Notes: generated by a model from the sequence alone, not told the origin. DNA of 64,000 bases from Dimorphilus gyrociliatus (GCA_904063045.1 CAJFCJ010000009.1:1034942-1098941), one strand, 5' to 3'. Numbered from the stretch's first letter, positions 11,307 to 23,963 are shown. Numbers and translations are program-made.

Positions 11307-13709
11307 ATGTTGGCCGGGATTTTTCTGTTCTTCCTGCGCATTTGCCTAGGTTTTGGAAAATACTCAATTAATTTTTCAATTTTGGATCAAACTCCGCCGA
11401 AAACTGTAGTTGGCTATGTCCTAAAATCAAAAGAATCTAAGGCAGATTTTAGACTCTTCGAAACTTCTGAAATGGATTTTTCAAAAAATTTTAGTCTAGG
11501 GAAATTTGGTGAACTGAAGACAGAAACAACTATCGATAGAGATTATATATGTACGAACAAAGAAACTTGCCTAATTAAATTAGAAGGAGGAATGGTTCGT
11601 GGGCGTAGTTTTCAACTGTTACCTATAACAGTTCAAATTCGAGATATCAACGACAACAATCCGAAATTCCCCTTTAAAAGTTTACGAAAATATATATCTG
11701 AATCTGCGAGGCCAGAACATTATATTAGTATACCGAAGGCATACGATCCTGACAAACCTGAATTTAGTATTAAATCCTACAAATTGAATGTTCAACCAAT
11801 ATTTTCATTAAGAGTTACAAGTAATGATCTTCGATTAGTTTTACGAACGACACTAGACAGAGAAAAAGTTAGCAAGTATAATCTGAAATTGACTGCAATA
11901 GATGGTGGCAGACCTAGGAAAACTGGTTCAATGAGAATTCATATAATCGTGGAAGATTCTAACGATAATGAGCCAGTTTTCGACAAAAAATTTAGAAAAG
12001 TAGTTGTTTACGAAGATTTTCCTCATAGGAAAGTCTTGGCGAAAGTCCGTGCGACAGATAAAGATAAAGGAGAAAATGCTCGAATAACTTATAAATTTAC
12101 ACCCAGAACTGAATTGAATTTCGGTGACATTTTTTCTCTAGATCCTATATCCGGTGAGATAAGAACGAAAGTGTCGCTGGATTACGAAAGTAATCCGAAT
12201 TACGAGCTATCTATTCTGGCAATCGACAATGGCAATAGTCCTAAATCTGCTGAAACCCAATTACAGATTAGAGTCATCGATCTTAACGATAATCCGCCAA
12301 TGATTCACGTTATTAAGGTTGACGTCGCGGAGAATTCGGAGAAAGGAACTTTCGCTGCCCAAATAACTGTACGTGATGCAGATAAAGGCGAGAATGGCCG
12401 AATAAGTTGTCAAATGAACTCTTCGACCTTTCATTTATATGTAATTAATAAAAATCGATATCAGATTAATACTTGGAAGCCTTTGGATCGAGAAATCCGA
12501 GATACTTATTCTTTGATCATTGAGTGCAAGGATTTTGGAAAAAATGTACAAATATCCAAAAGGGAAATAATAATTAAAGTCCTGGATATTAATGATAATC
12601 CACCAAGTTGGAAAAAGCAAATAAAAACTACATTAAAAATTCCAGAAAATCTAGCAATTGGAGAGAAAATTGCTGATTTCTCGGCTTTCGATCCGGACTT
12701 GAAAGAAAACGGAACTGTGCGTTATTCGGTAGAACAATTAAATTACAAACACATTCCCCTGGTGGAAATTGAAAGTTCTACCGGTATACTTAGAAGTGCT
12801 AATGAAATGGATCGTGAAAAAATCGATATGATTCAAATGAAAATAACTGCGAGAGATCTAGGCAAGATCCCTCTAAAAGCATCGCTCAATGTAACTCTTA
12901 AGATAGAAGACGAGGACGATAATGATCCAAAGTTTTCCAAACAATTCTACAATTTCTACGTTTACGAAAACGAGCCTATTGGTAAATTTGTAGGACTTAT
13001 TGAATGTACAGATGCTGATGTATCATTTAAAGAGGCAAACTTTAAACTTGATAAGTCTCTAGATTATAAATCCTTTACAATAGATAGGAAGGGTTCTATA
13101 AGAACAAAAAAAGTTTTCGACAGGGAAAGAAGGAAAGACTATAATATTAAAGTTGTTGTGGCCAAATCATCAGTATATGTGCAAGTTTCAATTTTGGATA
13201 AGAATGACAACCCTCCTATATTCATAGGTCCCAAAAGAATGCATTTAAGCAGATACACTAGGATAGGGACTGCTGTAAAAAAATTAAAAGTCATTGACGC
13301 CGATGCTGGGAAAAATGGTGTGTTAATTTACTCTATTTTAGACGATAATCGATTTTTTTGGGTTCATACGGAAACTGGTGTGATAACTGTTATAGGTGAT
13401 CTGACGGAAGCTTCCAATCAAGTAATCGAATTGAACATTAATATATCGGACTGTGGAGAAGAGAAACAATCGTTAAAAATTAATTTCCAAATATTTCTCA
13501 ATGAGACGCAAACGCTAAAACGTTCCAATTTAGACGCTCCCAATATAGAATTTCTAATTAGCGCGGCGTTTATATTTCTAATTCTTTTCGTTTTCCTGTT
13601 AGTTTTCAGTGTTATTATCATTCGTAAACGTTTTAAACTACGACGAGGCAGTAGTAATTCAGCAAAATTTCCAGCACAATCTAGCCAGGTACGAGAAACG
13701 TCTCTTTAG
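11307..13709 (+). CDS. single-exon protocadherin-like adhesion protein, seven EC repeats
   Basis: An 800-residue intronless frame. The ATG at 11307 was chosen because it begins a signal peptide (MLAGIFLFFLRICLGFG). The frame is open upstream to a GTG at 11238, which is ignored. Calcium-binding linker motifs occur near residues 112 (DINDNNP), 218 (DSNDNEP), 326 (DLNDNPP), 428 (DINDNPP), 536 (DEDDNDP) and 631 (DKNDNPP), with DRE/DYES and DAD/DPD partners between them. They define six linkers and therefore seven extracellular cadherin domains. A transmembrane helix follows at about 747-772 (ISAAFIFLILFVFLLVFSV), then basic RKRFKLRR and a tail of about 30 residues. The product is a calcium-dependent cell-surface adhesion protein. 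The tail ends ETSL, a class I PDZ-ligand form. A good donor, CAG|GTACGA at about 13689, precedes the stop, so longer spliced tails are possible. There is no catenin-binding domain. Delta-type protocadherins also have seven ECs, but orthology is unproven. Confidence 0.9.
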   Translation: MLAGIFLFFLRICLGFGKYSINFSILDQTPPKTVVGYVLKSKESKADFRLFETSEMDFSKNFSLGKFGELKTETTIDRDYICTNKETCLIKLEGGMVRGRSFQLLPITVQIRDINDNNPKFPFKSLRKYISESARPEHYISIPKAYDPDKPEFSIKSYKLNVQPIFSLRVTSNDLRLVLRTTLDREKVSKYNLKLTAIDGGRPRKTGSMRIHIIVEDSNDNEPVFDKKFRKVVVYEDFPHRKVLAKVRATDKDKGENARITYKFTPRTELNFGDIFSLDPISGEIRTKVSLDYESNPNYELSILAIDNGNSPKSAETQLQIRVIDLNDNPPMIHVIKVDVAENSEKGTFAAQITVRDADKGENGRISCQMNSSTFHLYVINKNRYQINTWKPLDREIRDTYSLIIECKDFGKNVQISKREIIIKVLDINDNPPSWKKQIKTTLKIPENLAIGEKIADFSAFDPDLKENGTVRYSVEQLNYKHIPLVEIESSTGILRSANEMDREKIDMIQMKITARDLGKIPLKASLNVTLKIEDEDDNDPKFSKQFYNFYVYENEPIGKFVGLIECTDADVSFKEANFKLDKSLDYKSFTIDRKGSIRTKKVFDRERRKDYNIKVVVAKSSVYVQVSILDKNDNPPIFIGPKRMHLSRYTRIGTAVKKLKVIDADAGKNGVLIYSILDDNRFFWVHTETGVITVIGDLTEASNQVIELNINISDCGEEKQSLKINFQIFLNETQTLKRSNLDAPNIEFLISAAFIFLILFVFLLVFSVIIIRKRFKLRRGSSNSAKFPAQSSQVRETSL

Positions 13710-13852
13710 ATTTCATTTTATTCTTAGATGTCTTAGATGTTAATTTTTTAGATAGTCTTAGGTGCTGCTTAAATATCTCGATTTTACATTAGAGACATAT
13801 TGTTTTTGCCAATGCCGAGACTGTATTATTCAATAGTATAGTCCTATTGAGA

Positions 13853-13858
13853 AATAAA
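13853..13858 (+). terminator. AATAAA polyadenylation signal, protocadherin
   Basis: Canonical hexamer 144 bp downstream of the protocadherin stop codon, the first on that strand. Use is inferred. Confidence 0.45.
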
Positions 13859-15966
13859 ATAAAAGGATTAAGGTATAAATTAAGCTTTACCTGGCGACCT
13901 CTGACTGCAATTAATTATTTCAATTATAGAAATTAGTATAGCTTTTCCGTCGAATAAAAAAAACAACTTCAAATGGAAATATAAAACAAACAGCTTTTCT
14001 TTATACTTAAAACATTTTGCATTTTCCCTCTAATTCCTTTAACGATTGTTTGGTTTTTTTAATTTTCTTTTTGGAAGCATGAATGATATTGAATGAAGCA
14101 TATAGATGCAAGAAAATAAGTTTTGCCTTCATGTTGTTATTTTTCGATCAATATTGAATAATTTCTATTATTATTTGTAATATGTTCTTCATTAATATTC
14201 ATATTTTATTTAGTTTAATAATAGATATATTATACGTATATAAATATATATGCATTTTAATTGCTAAAGTGTACTTATTAAGAAGATTAAGGTTATATAC
14301 GAATACAAACGGTTAGTTTCTTTTGTTGTGTATATATGGGAAATATATATATATATATAAACAATTTAAAGTACGTGCAATCAGCCACCTAGTTGACAAT
14401 TTTTTTCATTCCACTAATACTATTTGACCAGTTACTGAATTAACCTATATTTCATACTATTCGTAAAGGTAATAATATTATATCAATTTTAACGACTGTA
14501 TAACTATTCTATTGAATTAACTATTAAATTTCCTAATATGTTCAATAGGAGCAATTTTCATTTTACTATAATCTATATAAACATAATTATTTTAGAGAAA
14601 AGTATATTTACAATGAACTATAAAGATAGCAATTGTCATTTGTTTAGGCAACTATTTCAAGAATACGCAGTTTTTTAAACCTGTCCTGGTTTATTTGCCT
14701 CTATAGAATTTCACATGATATATGAAAAATTAATCATCGTTTTTTTTTTTCAAGCTAGGATTATTCATCAAAACAAAATATAGGAAAGATACGTGTTTTT
14801 AAGTCCCATTGATTCGCTTTAGTACATTTTAGTTTAAGTTTGTTCACGTTTTTAGTACAATAATGCTATAATAACCAAAGTATTATTAAGTATAGATTAG
14901 GTAATAAGCAATAAAGCGGTTGTGAAGAGATATCACACTTCATACGCAAATATTTGCATCCCTGTAGACAAAAGGTAATTTTTATCATTTTTGCATTATA
15001 GGCTGCGTAATTGTTGAAATATTCTGAATATTATCTAGATTTTCAATTAATACTGATAAAAAATATATTGTTTAAAACTAAAGCAACTTGTCATTGTTGG
15101 AAAGAACTATTAAAGGTGAGAAATTGTGGGATGATTGTACGCTCTGTGACAAAAACTACGTCAGCACTATGATAGTTGTACAAATCATTCCAATTGATAT
15201 TAGTCATTGAAGTTAGGTCAAAAGAGAAGCCTAATGAGACAGTAAATATGGTTAACCTATAGTTGACAAATTCTTAGTGATTTACAGAAAATATAAGTTT
15301 AAATTGGAAATTAAAAATTTCCAACTTTATTAACTTTTACATTCTAACATAAAAACAGTGATTTGAGATTGGATAAATCACGAGTTTTTGTTCGAAACGA
15401 TTACTTGTCTCGTAATTGGTTGTTTGTCGGTAACACTAGAAAGCACGCTGGAAGCAGACTAACAAGCTATACTGAACACCACATTTCTTTCTGAACAAAC
15501 AGTAAGATTTTCTTTTCTCTGTTATATTTTACCAGAAATCAATATTTATAGCATCTTGAGGTATAAGGACATATTCATGAAATTTTAGTTTGTTGCTTTG
15601 AAAGAGTTATCTCTCGCTAATATGATCTAAAGTGTGAACAAACGGCTTTTAGATAATTCACATAGAAAAGAAGGAACAACTTTCATAATTTTTTCAAATT
15701 TCGCGAAGCATTTTCTTGAATATTTTTATTCAGCAAAGCAGTTCTGATTTTGTAGTAATTGTCTGTAACAAAAATTGTGAACTCTTTACTCCCTGGCCTG
15801 TTATGTGAAGGGAAGTCAGTGCGAAGCTATTCCGCTCTAGATGTTAGTATAACCTTTATTAAAAGAAATTTCTTTTATTAAACAAAAAGACTCATTAAAA
15901 TTTTGAAAAAGATTAGTAGTATTTTTTTGCTGTGAAGTTTGGAGACGGGACAGGACGCTTTTTTAA

Positions 15967-15975
15967 ACCGGAAGT
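15967..15975 (+). promoter_or_regulatory. ETS-type site ACCGGAAGT upstream of RAD54L2
   Basis: Perfect ETS/GABP core on the coding strand, 24 bp before the YY1-like ATGGCGGAC. Both lie about 200 bp upstream of the RAD54L2 start. This pairing is common in animal housekeeping promoters. Function is inferred. Confidence 0.5.
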
Positions 15976-15998
15976 AAAAACAAACCTATCCGTGAAAA

Positions 15999-16013
15999 AT
16001 GGCGGACGGGTGA
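15999..16013 (+). promoter_or_regulatory. YY1-like motif doubling as a four-codon upstream ORF
   Basis: The sequence AAAAATGGCGGAC fits the YY1 core (AANATGGCGGC). Read as RNA it is also a minimal ORF, ATG GCG GAC GGG TGA (M-A-D-G-stop), 176 bp before the RAD54L2 ATG. If transcription begins upstream it could dampen translation. If YY1 sets the start site just here, it may mark the cap region. Confidence 0.4.
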
Positions 16014-16189
16014 ATTACGATATAAACAATACGTAAATTACTGTATTACTCTAAGTAAGGCGAAATGTTGTTGAATTCTTCTTGTTAGTTACGCCCGAGA
16101 AAACTGTTTAAATCTTAGTATTGGATATAGCTCTGTTAAATTTTGTTTTTTTTATATATAAACATTTTTTCTCACTTGTGTGCTAAAGA

Positions 16190-19100
16190 ATGGATAACGT
16201 CCTCTCAACTATTCCTCTAACCACTTCTGGAAATGCTTCATCAGTTGATTCATCTCAATCGGATGACAGTCTAACATATGAGAAATTCGATGACGAGGAT
16301 AACGATGACAACGTTAGTTTGGCAGAAGAAGATGAAGGTAAGAGTTTTAATTGCAGAAATCTGTCTTTATTTCACCTGTAACCTTTTATAGAGTTCCCAT
16401 CTATAGAAGAGGATCCTGAACCCCTAGACATGACAGAAAATACCTCTAGCAGTATTCAGACCACATCGGAGGGCAAACAAGATAGTCCTCCAGAAGAAGA
16501 AGAGAAGCCAGCCAAACGTAAGAGGAAGGAGAAAGATAAGAATGGAGAGAAAAAGAAGCGTAAGAAGCAAAAAGACGAAGATAAGAAGAAAAAGTTGTAT
16601 GAAAGGAAAAATATTAGAAAAATATTAGGAGGTAAATTGCTTGTAGGAATCTATGTTATGTTTTGTAAATTACATTTTTCATAAGGAGAGAAATTGGAGA
16701 AAGAAACCCTGGAAGCGTTGAAGGCTGAAGAAGAGAGAAAGAACAGATTGAAAGAGCAGGAAGAACGACGAAAAGAACATCAACTGGCAAACAAGAGAGC
16801 AGCTGAGGTACTTTATCAATTATTCTAGTTTATTTATTATTTATAATAACAATTTTTACATATCATAAACAGGAACGCTACAAAGTTAAGTGTACCCAAT
16901 TGAAATCCTTGCTCGAAGGTAATAATCTAAAAAGCTTTAATTGCCCCAGTTTGTTTCAATAATAGCTTTATGTCTTTAAAATTACAGAAGATATTTCCGA
17001 TAAAGAGGAAATACAGATAGAACCTGCCAAAAAACAAGATGGTAATTGCGAATCTATTAAACATACAAATCAAACTTATTGTTTATAAAATTTCAGACTA
17101 TATTTGCCTTAGCTCAGACGATGAAGATGAAATCGATCGTTTGCGACAAAATCGTTTAAAACAGGAACAGCAATTGGCGATTATGAGGGCTCGATCAGCC
17201 GCAAAAAATTTACCATCAATTCTAAATAAATCTGCTCAATTAGCAACTTCTTCCCCTCATATACCAAAGCCAACTAGTAATGCAATATTGAGCTTTGACG
17301 ATCCGTTACCCGGATTATCAGGTCTAACAAGTAGTGATGATGAGGAACCAGACGAAGAAACGACAGGGTAAATGACAATTTTTGGACGCTTTTAGTTTCA
17401 AATTTAATACTTCGAATTTTATAATAGGAATAATAATTACTGTAATGACACCATGAATCTACCAGATGATCAAGGCAGAGTTTTGATAAATGTAGGTCAT
17501 CCAGGCGATGAGCCCGATGTATATTTGGCCCCACAAATCGCGAGAATAATTAAACCGCACCAAGTGAGTTCATTAGATTAATTACGATTTTGTAATCATA
17601 TTCTTTTATAAATAGATTGGAGGAGTACGTTTTCTCTACGACAATTTAATTGAATCTACAACGCGATTTTCAGCAAGTAACGGATTTGGTTGCATTCTGG
17701 CCCATACTATGGGCCTGGGGAAAACAATTCAAATGATCTCTTTCATTGATATTTTTCTTCGCCACACAATTTCCAAAACTGTTTTATGTATTGTACCTAT
17801 TAATACATTACAAAACTGGGTCTCGGAGTTCAACATGTGGATCCCTCCTATTCCGGAATGCGACATAGATTACAAAGGAAATTTAAAAAGGCCAATAAAT
17901 GATAATTCCTCAGCTGCATCTTCAAGCCAGGAAAATTCTGCATTCGCTAACGACTTTATGGGAAATTCAATGCAAAAAAATTTCAATTTGTCAAATCAAA
18001 ATCCAAGCCATTTAATCAGCAATAAAGCAAATGGCTCAAAGAATAATGGACTGATGGGACATGATCTCTTCAACTCGAATTCTCCAAATAATTTTTCAAA
18101 TTTAAATGAACAAACCGAGATAAATAGTAATGAAAAAGCAAATGGAAATGTGTTCGATAAACTTTTTGAAGAAAAGCCTCAGGAAGTTAGAGAAAGGAAT
18201 TTTAAAATATTTGTATTAAATGATACTCATAAAACTATGGCTGCAAGGCTTAACATAGTTGGTATGTATTGAAAGAGATTATTTATGAACTTGTTCCTAT
18301 CCAAGGCTTTTATTCGATAGGCACCTGGTATAAAGAAGGAGGTGTTCTTTTGATGGGTTATGAAATGTACAGGTTATTAAGTTCTAAAAGAGGTCATATA
18401 CCAAAACCCAAACGTCGTAGAAAGAAGGTATATGAACCTGAAGTAATAGATGTTGAAGAAGAAGATCGAAACAAGGATATGTTAACAAGTTAGTGTAAAT
18501 ATATACTTTTCTCTTCTTAACTAAAAGCCTTTTGTTAATTTAAATTTTAGATATTCAAGAAGCTTTATTAGATCCAGGGCCAGACCTTGTCGTGTGTGAC
18601 GAAGGTCATAGAATAAAGAATAGTCACGCTAGTATTGCTCAAGCTCTTAAAGCAATCCGAACAAAGTAACTTAAATTGCTCTAATACTTTCAATATACTG
18701 TTTTCATTAATCTATCATCCACCCTTAGGCGTCGTGTCGTTCTCACCGGGTATCCCTTACAAAATAATCTTATTGAATATTGGTGCATGGTCGATTTCGT
18801 GCGACCTAATTATTTGGGAACAAAGCAAGAATTTTGCAACATGTTTGAAAGGCCGATAACAAATGGGCAATGTTTGGATTCAACACCAGAAGATATCAAA
18901 CTTATGAAATATCGAGCGCACGTACTGCATAGTTTATTGGAGGGATTTGTCCAAAGGTACTTAATCCTTTCTCTTACAGTTTTTTCAATCTTTAGTGTTC
19001 GTCAGGAATTACAATAAAACCTGATCAAAAATTTAATTGCAGACGGGGACATTCAGTTTTAAAATACACACTTCCCTTAAAAGAAGAATATGTTCTTGTA

Positions 19101-21851
19101 GTAAAGCTATCAGAAATACAAAGAAAGTTATACGAAGCATTTATAAACTATTTAAATAGTAGCAGCTTGGGTACTTCGTCTGACAATGGAAATGCGATAA
19201 AAGCTTTTTCAGTCTGCTGCAAAGTAAGCAATTAATTGATTATTCATGAATCTGAAAGGTTACTATTAACATCTTTGCTTTTTTTTTTAAGATTTGGAAT
19301 CATCCGGATATTCTATACAAATGTGCCCTCAGCGCCAATATGACAGAAGATTTAGATGTGGACTTCGACGGGACGATTATCAAAAAGTCGGCAAAAAATA
19401 AAAAACGTTTAATCTCATCACCAAAACAAAATTCTCCATCTGACACATTTGAGAATAGCAACGGATCTGATTTAATACAAGCAGCATATAACAAGAAAGA
19501 AAAAGAGGAACAAATTAATTACGAATGGGTTTGTATAAATGTTTACGCTAGCATTATCAAGAAAATTTTTCTCATTCCGAAAATCTTGTAGGCTAACGCT
19601 TTACTTCAAACTTACGTGCCTGGTAATTTAGAAAATGGAGGAAAGATGCTAATCTTAATGAATATAATAATGGAGAGTTTAGCTATCGGAGACAGAGTAC
19701 TTGTATTTAGTCAAAGTTTATTTACGCTGGATCTAATCGAATCCTACTTGGCAAAAATTAAAGTACCTGGATATGACACAAATTTCTCCAAAAATAAATT
19801 CTATTTTCGTAAGTTTTGTTTAATTTAAATTACAATTATTGTGATCAAGAACATTTCTTTTATATAGGTCTTGATGGATCAACTAATAGCTTAGAACGAG
19901 AGCGTCTGATTAACGCGTTCAACTCGCCTGACAATCAAACAGTCAGCATATTTATGCTTTCTACAAGGTTTTATTTTAATCAACAATGCCTCCTAAATTT
20001 TTCTAATTACGTATTTCGATATTTTAGAGCTGGATGTTTAGGGATTAATTTGATTGGGGCTAATAGGGTTGTAATAATGGATGCGTCTTGGAATCCATGC
20101 CATGACTGTCAAGCTGTTTGTCGTATTTATAGATATGGACAAACTAAAAGCTGCTACATTTACCGGCTCGTATCTGACAACACTATGGAAAAGAAGATAT
20201 ACGATAGACAAATCAATAAACAGGGAATGGCAGATAGAGTGGTAGATGAACTTAACCCAGAAACTCAGTTCAAGAGGGGTCAAGTAGAAAATCTACTGCA
20301 ATACGATGATAAAGACCTTCCTACTGTAGATCCAAATTGTTGTAGCGAAATAAATGATAGGTTATTGGATAGAGTTGTAAGAAAATGTCATTATTTTGTA
20401 ACAAAAGTAAGTTCACTTTTGAAAAATAGACAAAGATCTCATTTAAAGATAAATATTTGCTTTATCATAGGAACCATTTACCCATGAATCTCTCCTGTTG
20501 GATAGGGAGGAATCCAAATTGACAACAGCTGAAAAGAAATTTGCAAAGCGCAGTTACTTTTTGGAAAAACGTAATTCAGGAGGCTTTGGCCGAAATAATT
20601 ATTCTCGGATGAATAACCCTATGTCATCGAATATTAAATTCGATTCAAATATAAAGTAAATATAGATATTTTTTTCGACATTAGCGGTGTCTAATTCTTA
20701 AATTCTCTATAGCCGATATTCCCAAATTAATTTAAGAACAAATGAAAGTTCAGTTCTACCAAGTAATTTAACCATGCCAACTCCAAAGATAAAGCAAGGT
20801 GTTTCAATTCAACAAATCAAAACAAAATCTGGTTTGTTTTCATATATACTTTTGCTTATTTATATATGTATATCATTTCTTTAATAATTTTATTGTGTAG
20901 ACGTGGCAATACCTGGAACTGATTCTTCCGGAAATCCTAATTGTATAAAAGCGGGTGAAACAATTACTGTAATCAAAACATCGAAAGGAACGTATATAAA
21001 AACTATAAGTGGAAAATTATATGCTGTGAAAAATAAATTCGGGCAACTTGGAAATGTATCACCAAAGTTTAGTTCGAATTTAGGTTAGATATCTTATTAT
21101 TGTATTTAAACAAATGCTATTGTTGTATTCCTACTATAATATTTATTATTGTTCAGCTGACGGCTCGCAATCGAAAACCGTTATCCAAGAACCTTTGGCA
21201 ACAGGTGATGATATTTCTATAATAGGTGAAAGATCAGAACCATCTTCATCTCCATTTGCGTCAAGTTTGGATAGTCTGCTAGAGAGACGTTCATCTATTC
21301 TGTCTAATTTATTATCTTCAACAAGTGCGACATTAGAAGACGCAAAACAATGCAAAACTCATGATAGTGGAGATTCTATGTCAAGTACATTGACTAGTCA
21401 AGCCACAAAAAGTGAAGCAGATGATTACATTCAAAATATCCTAAATTCGGCACATTCAACGACAGCATCTGCTTCAACGCAAAACCAACCGAAAGATGAT
21501 TTAGCATTAGACTTTAAGAAATACTTTAAAAATTTTGATGGTGCATCTCCGTCGTCGTCATCGTCGTCCCAATGGAGCACAAATGATTCCTCTGCGAATC
21601 GGACACCGTCCGTAAACTTTCAACAACCGTACTATAGCAATGCCAGCTTTCCTACAAATCAACAGCAATTAAACTTAAATCAGTTTGCCAACTCGTTTCC
21701 AAACAATGTTTCCTTCGGTCAGCCCCCTCACTACAACTACTCTTTTCCTACTAACTTCTCCGGGCAGCAACCTTCGTATAGTGAACTTTATTCTAATTTA
21801 TTTTCTGATCAACGTTCATCACAAGGACAGTATTCTTACGATCAGCGTTAA
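16190..21851 (+). CDS. RAD54L2: RAD54L2/ARIP4-type SNF2 helicase
   Basis: Twenty exons: 16190-16337, 16392-16631, 16686-16807, 16873-16918, 16988-17041, 17097-17367, 17428-17563, 17616-18261, 18306-18488, 18551-18665, 18729-18956, 19043-19223, 19292-19528, 19592-19808, 19868-19967, 20028-20406, 20471-20655, 20713-20831, 20901-21083, 21157-21851. They give 1494 residues (human about 1467). Order of parts: acidic/Ser N-terminus; Lys-rich charged segment (about 90-200); SNF2 N-lobe with Walker [15 protein letters not shown] near 371, a poorly conserved Asn/Ser-rich insert in exon 8, motif [10 protein letters not shown] near 632 (DEGH, as in ARIP4) and [14 protein letters not shown]; HELICc lobe with [30 protein letters not shown] and [11 protein letters not shown]; then a Ser/Gln/Asn-rich tail. 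It is a nuclear ATP-dependent remodeller; ARIP4 modulates androgen-receptor transcription and helps handle trapped TOP2 in mammals. Introns are 44-86 bp. Confidence 0.94.
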
Positions 21852-23963
21852 ATATTTGTATAAAAAACAAAAACAAAAAATGACAAGCCATAAATATTGT
21901 AGTCGTACATACACACTAGACGTTTCTTCTCAAAAGAAACTTACTTTATATATCTGAAAGGAACAAGATTGAAAGTATTAATTTATTGCTTAATTACTTC
22001 ACCTGTCTTTGCTTCCTTTTTTTCATTTCTTTTATATTGTCGATTTATGTTAAATCAGCAATAATAAAGTAAAATACTTTTTTTTCAAACAGTGATTAAA
22101 TGTCTTTGATATTTCAATTTTGTCCTTTCGGGGTATGAATTAAATTCTGTCAATTTTAAATTCTTTTGTTTTTGTCTTTCGTAGAACAAAAAAAAAAAAT
22201 CACTTTAATCGATATATCATTAATTATTTCACAATTTTCAGTTTTTTTTGTGGGTATATAAATGTGAAAAATAATTTTGTTTGATAAATCTATTATCTAT
22301 TATTTGATTGATAAACTTTAAAGAAACATTTCCTTCGATCTCTAAATGTTTTGTATTGATATGAATTTTTGTTTGTTTACTTTTATTGTTCAATTGCTTT
22401 TTTAATTCATAAAAATTCTGGTTAGGTTATGTAAAAAGAAATTAATTTTAAACTTATATGCTGTATATACAGTATATAAGCTTTTTTATTTGTTCGTTTT
22501 TGAAAGTTTTGTTGAGTTGAACTATGGATCTTTGAAAATGTCATACCTTATCTAATTATACTTCTCACGGCCAGCATCTATTCTAATAATCCTCCTTTTT
22601 TCTCCCATATCCTATTTGGTCACTCTGTAAAAATCTACAATGTTTTGCCTCTTCAATTATTTATATACACGTGGTACGTTATATTATATACCTATATATA
22701 TATATATATATATAAATTTATATATATATGTATATATATATATATATATAGTTTTTTTAAACAAATATAATAAATATCCGGATTATTGAAATTTATTGAA
22801 CTGAGCGTAATAGGTAAGACTTAGTACTAAAAGACACTGTATACACTTTAAATAGTACAAAATATATTCGCATGTGAAAAAAAAAATAGTAGATTTAGTA
22901 AATGATATCAAGATCGAGTCATGTGATTTCACTAGTGATTTCAGACTGTAAATGTTTAACCGACATATAAAGTTTTAACATACTGAATTGATCGGACTTT
23001 GCACAATTTTACAATTCTTCTTTCACATTTGTACAACTGGGAATGATTACAGTCCCGCCGTACAGAGTCCTTTCAGTAATGGTAACAATCACTAACTTAA
23101 TATTGGCAATCATGTTTGATTGGGGAATTAGTAACCGGTCTACGTAACCGGAAAAGCGCGTCCTCAAATGTAACGATTCCGGGTTAGCGTCATTTTAGTA
23201 TTGAAGATGTCAATAAGATTTACTTTCGTTTTATTGAAAAATTTTACTTTTCACTTTAAGTTGAAAGATCAGAGAGTAAAAAAGTTTTCAATTCCCAAAT
23301 AATCAACTATTAGTGTATTTAAACAATAAGGTATATTCTTTCACAGTTATTATTGCTTGCCTAGGAGAATTACAAAAATAAACAAAAAAGGAAAAGAATG
23401 AAAATCTTAGCCCAGTGCCTTAAAAATCACTCGTGCTTAGGTCAAATGGGAGGCCATATTTTAAGAATTTTTCCTTCTAGCAATTAATTCTGTACTACAA
23501 ACCAGGAAAATGTGTTACTCCCAACCTACAGACAATGGGATCTAGATTTTTAAACCATTTTAAATAGTTTAAGCAGGGACTTTTGCATTAAACTTGGATT
23601 GATTCCAGGTTTGGGTACTGTGGGATACCATTCTAAAACTTTCCAATCTAACCTTGACGTATAACGACCCCTGAAATTTTACGCCTATATAAATCAATAG
23701 AGTCGGCGCTGTGGCGTTCAGTAGGCTTTTAGAGGCCGATTCGCTCTGTTGTTGCTGTACAGTGCAGATTCGATCAGCTGGTTTATATTGCTCAGTGTTT
23801 ACCTTCTATACAGAAAAACTGAAAAATTTCATTCTATACTAAGTATATACTTATTAAAATCATTTGAATACCAAATTATCATTATCTATTGGCTAATGTA
23901 ACTTAATTAATCATATTTCCGCGATATATTATTGCAGATTTCTCCTATTTTTGTCGATTCTAA
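21852..23963. other. RAD54L2 3' flank and NT5C2 upstream region
   Basis: AATAAA at 22063-22068 lies about 210 bp past the RAD54L2 stop. A CTGTATATACAG palindrome sits at 22461-22472. A TA-dinucleotide tract occupies about 22691-22750. From about 23040 the composition is more mixed, with a direct repeat GTAACCGG at 23131-23138 and 23144-23151 followed by GAAAAGCGCG. The stretch around 23690-23790 is the least AT-rich and may be the NT5C2 promoter. No coding region is seen. Confidence 0.45.
22691..22750. repeat. (TA)n microsatellite
   Basis: Nearly pure TA dinucleotides broken by AAATTTA and TGTA interruptions. Other TA tracts occur at about 34307-34343, 44610-44653, 47617-47659 and 49016-49053. 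Confidence 0.85.

Larger units (their letters stand above)
13710..16189. other. long non-coding interval between protocadherin and RAD54L2
   Basis: About 2.5 kb without a convincing ORF. The left part is the protocadherin 3' flank with AATAAA at 13853-13858, 144 bp past its stop. The middle is AT-rich, with a TA run near 14344-14361. It contains a perfect GCAAATATTTGC palindrome at 14946-14957 overlapping an octamer-like ATTTGCAT. The last 250 bp become less AT-rich and hold an ETS site and a YY1-like ATGGCGGAC, probably the RAD54L2 promoter and 5' UTR. Alternative downstream exons for the protocadherin tail could also hide here; none is demonstrable. Confidence 0.45.
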
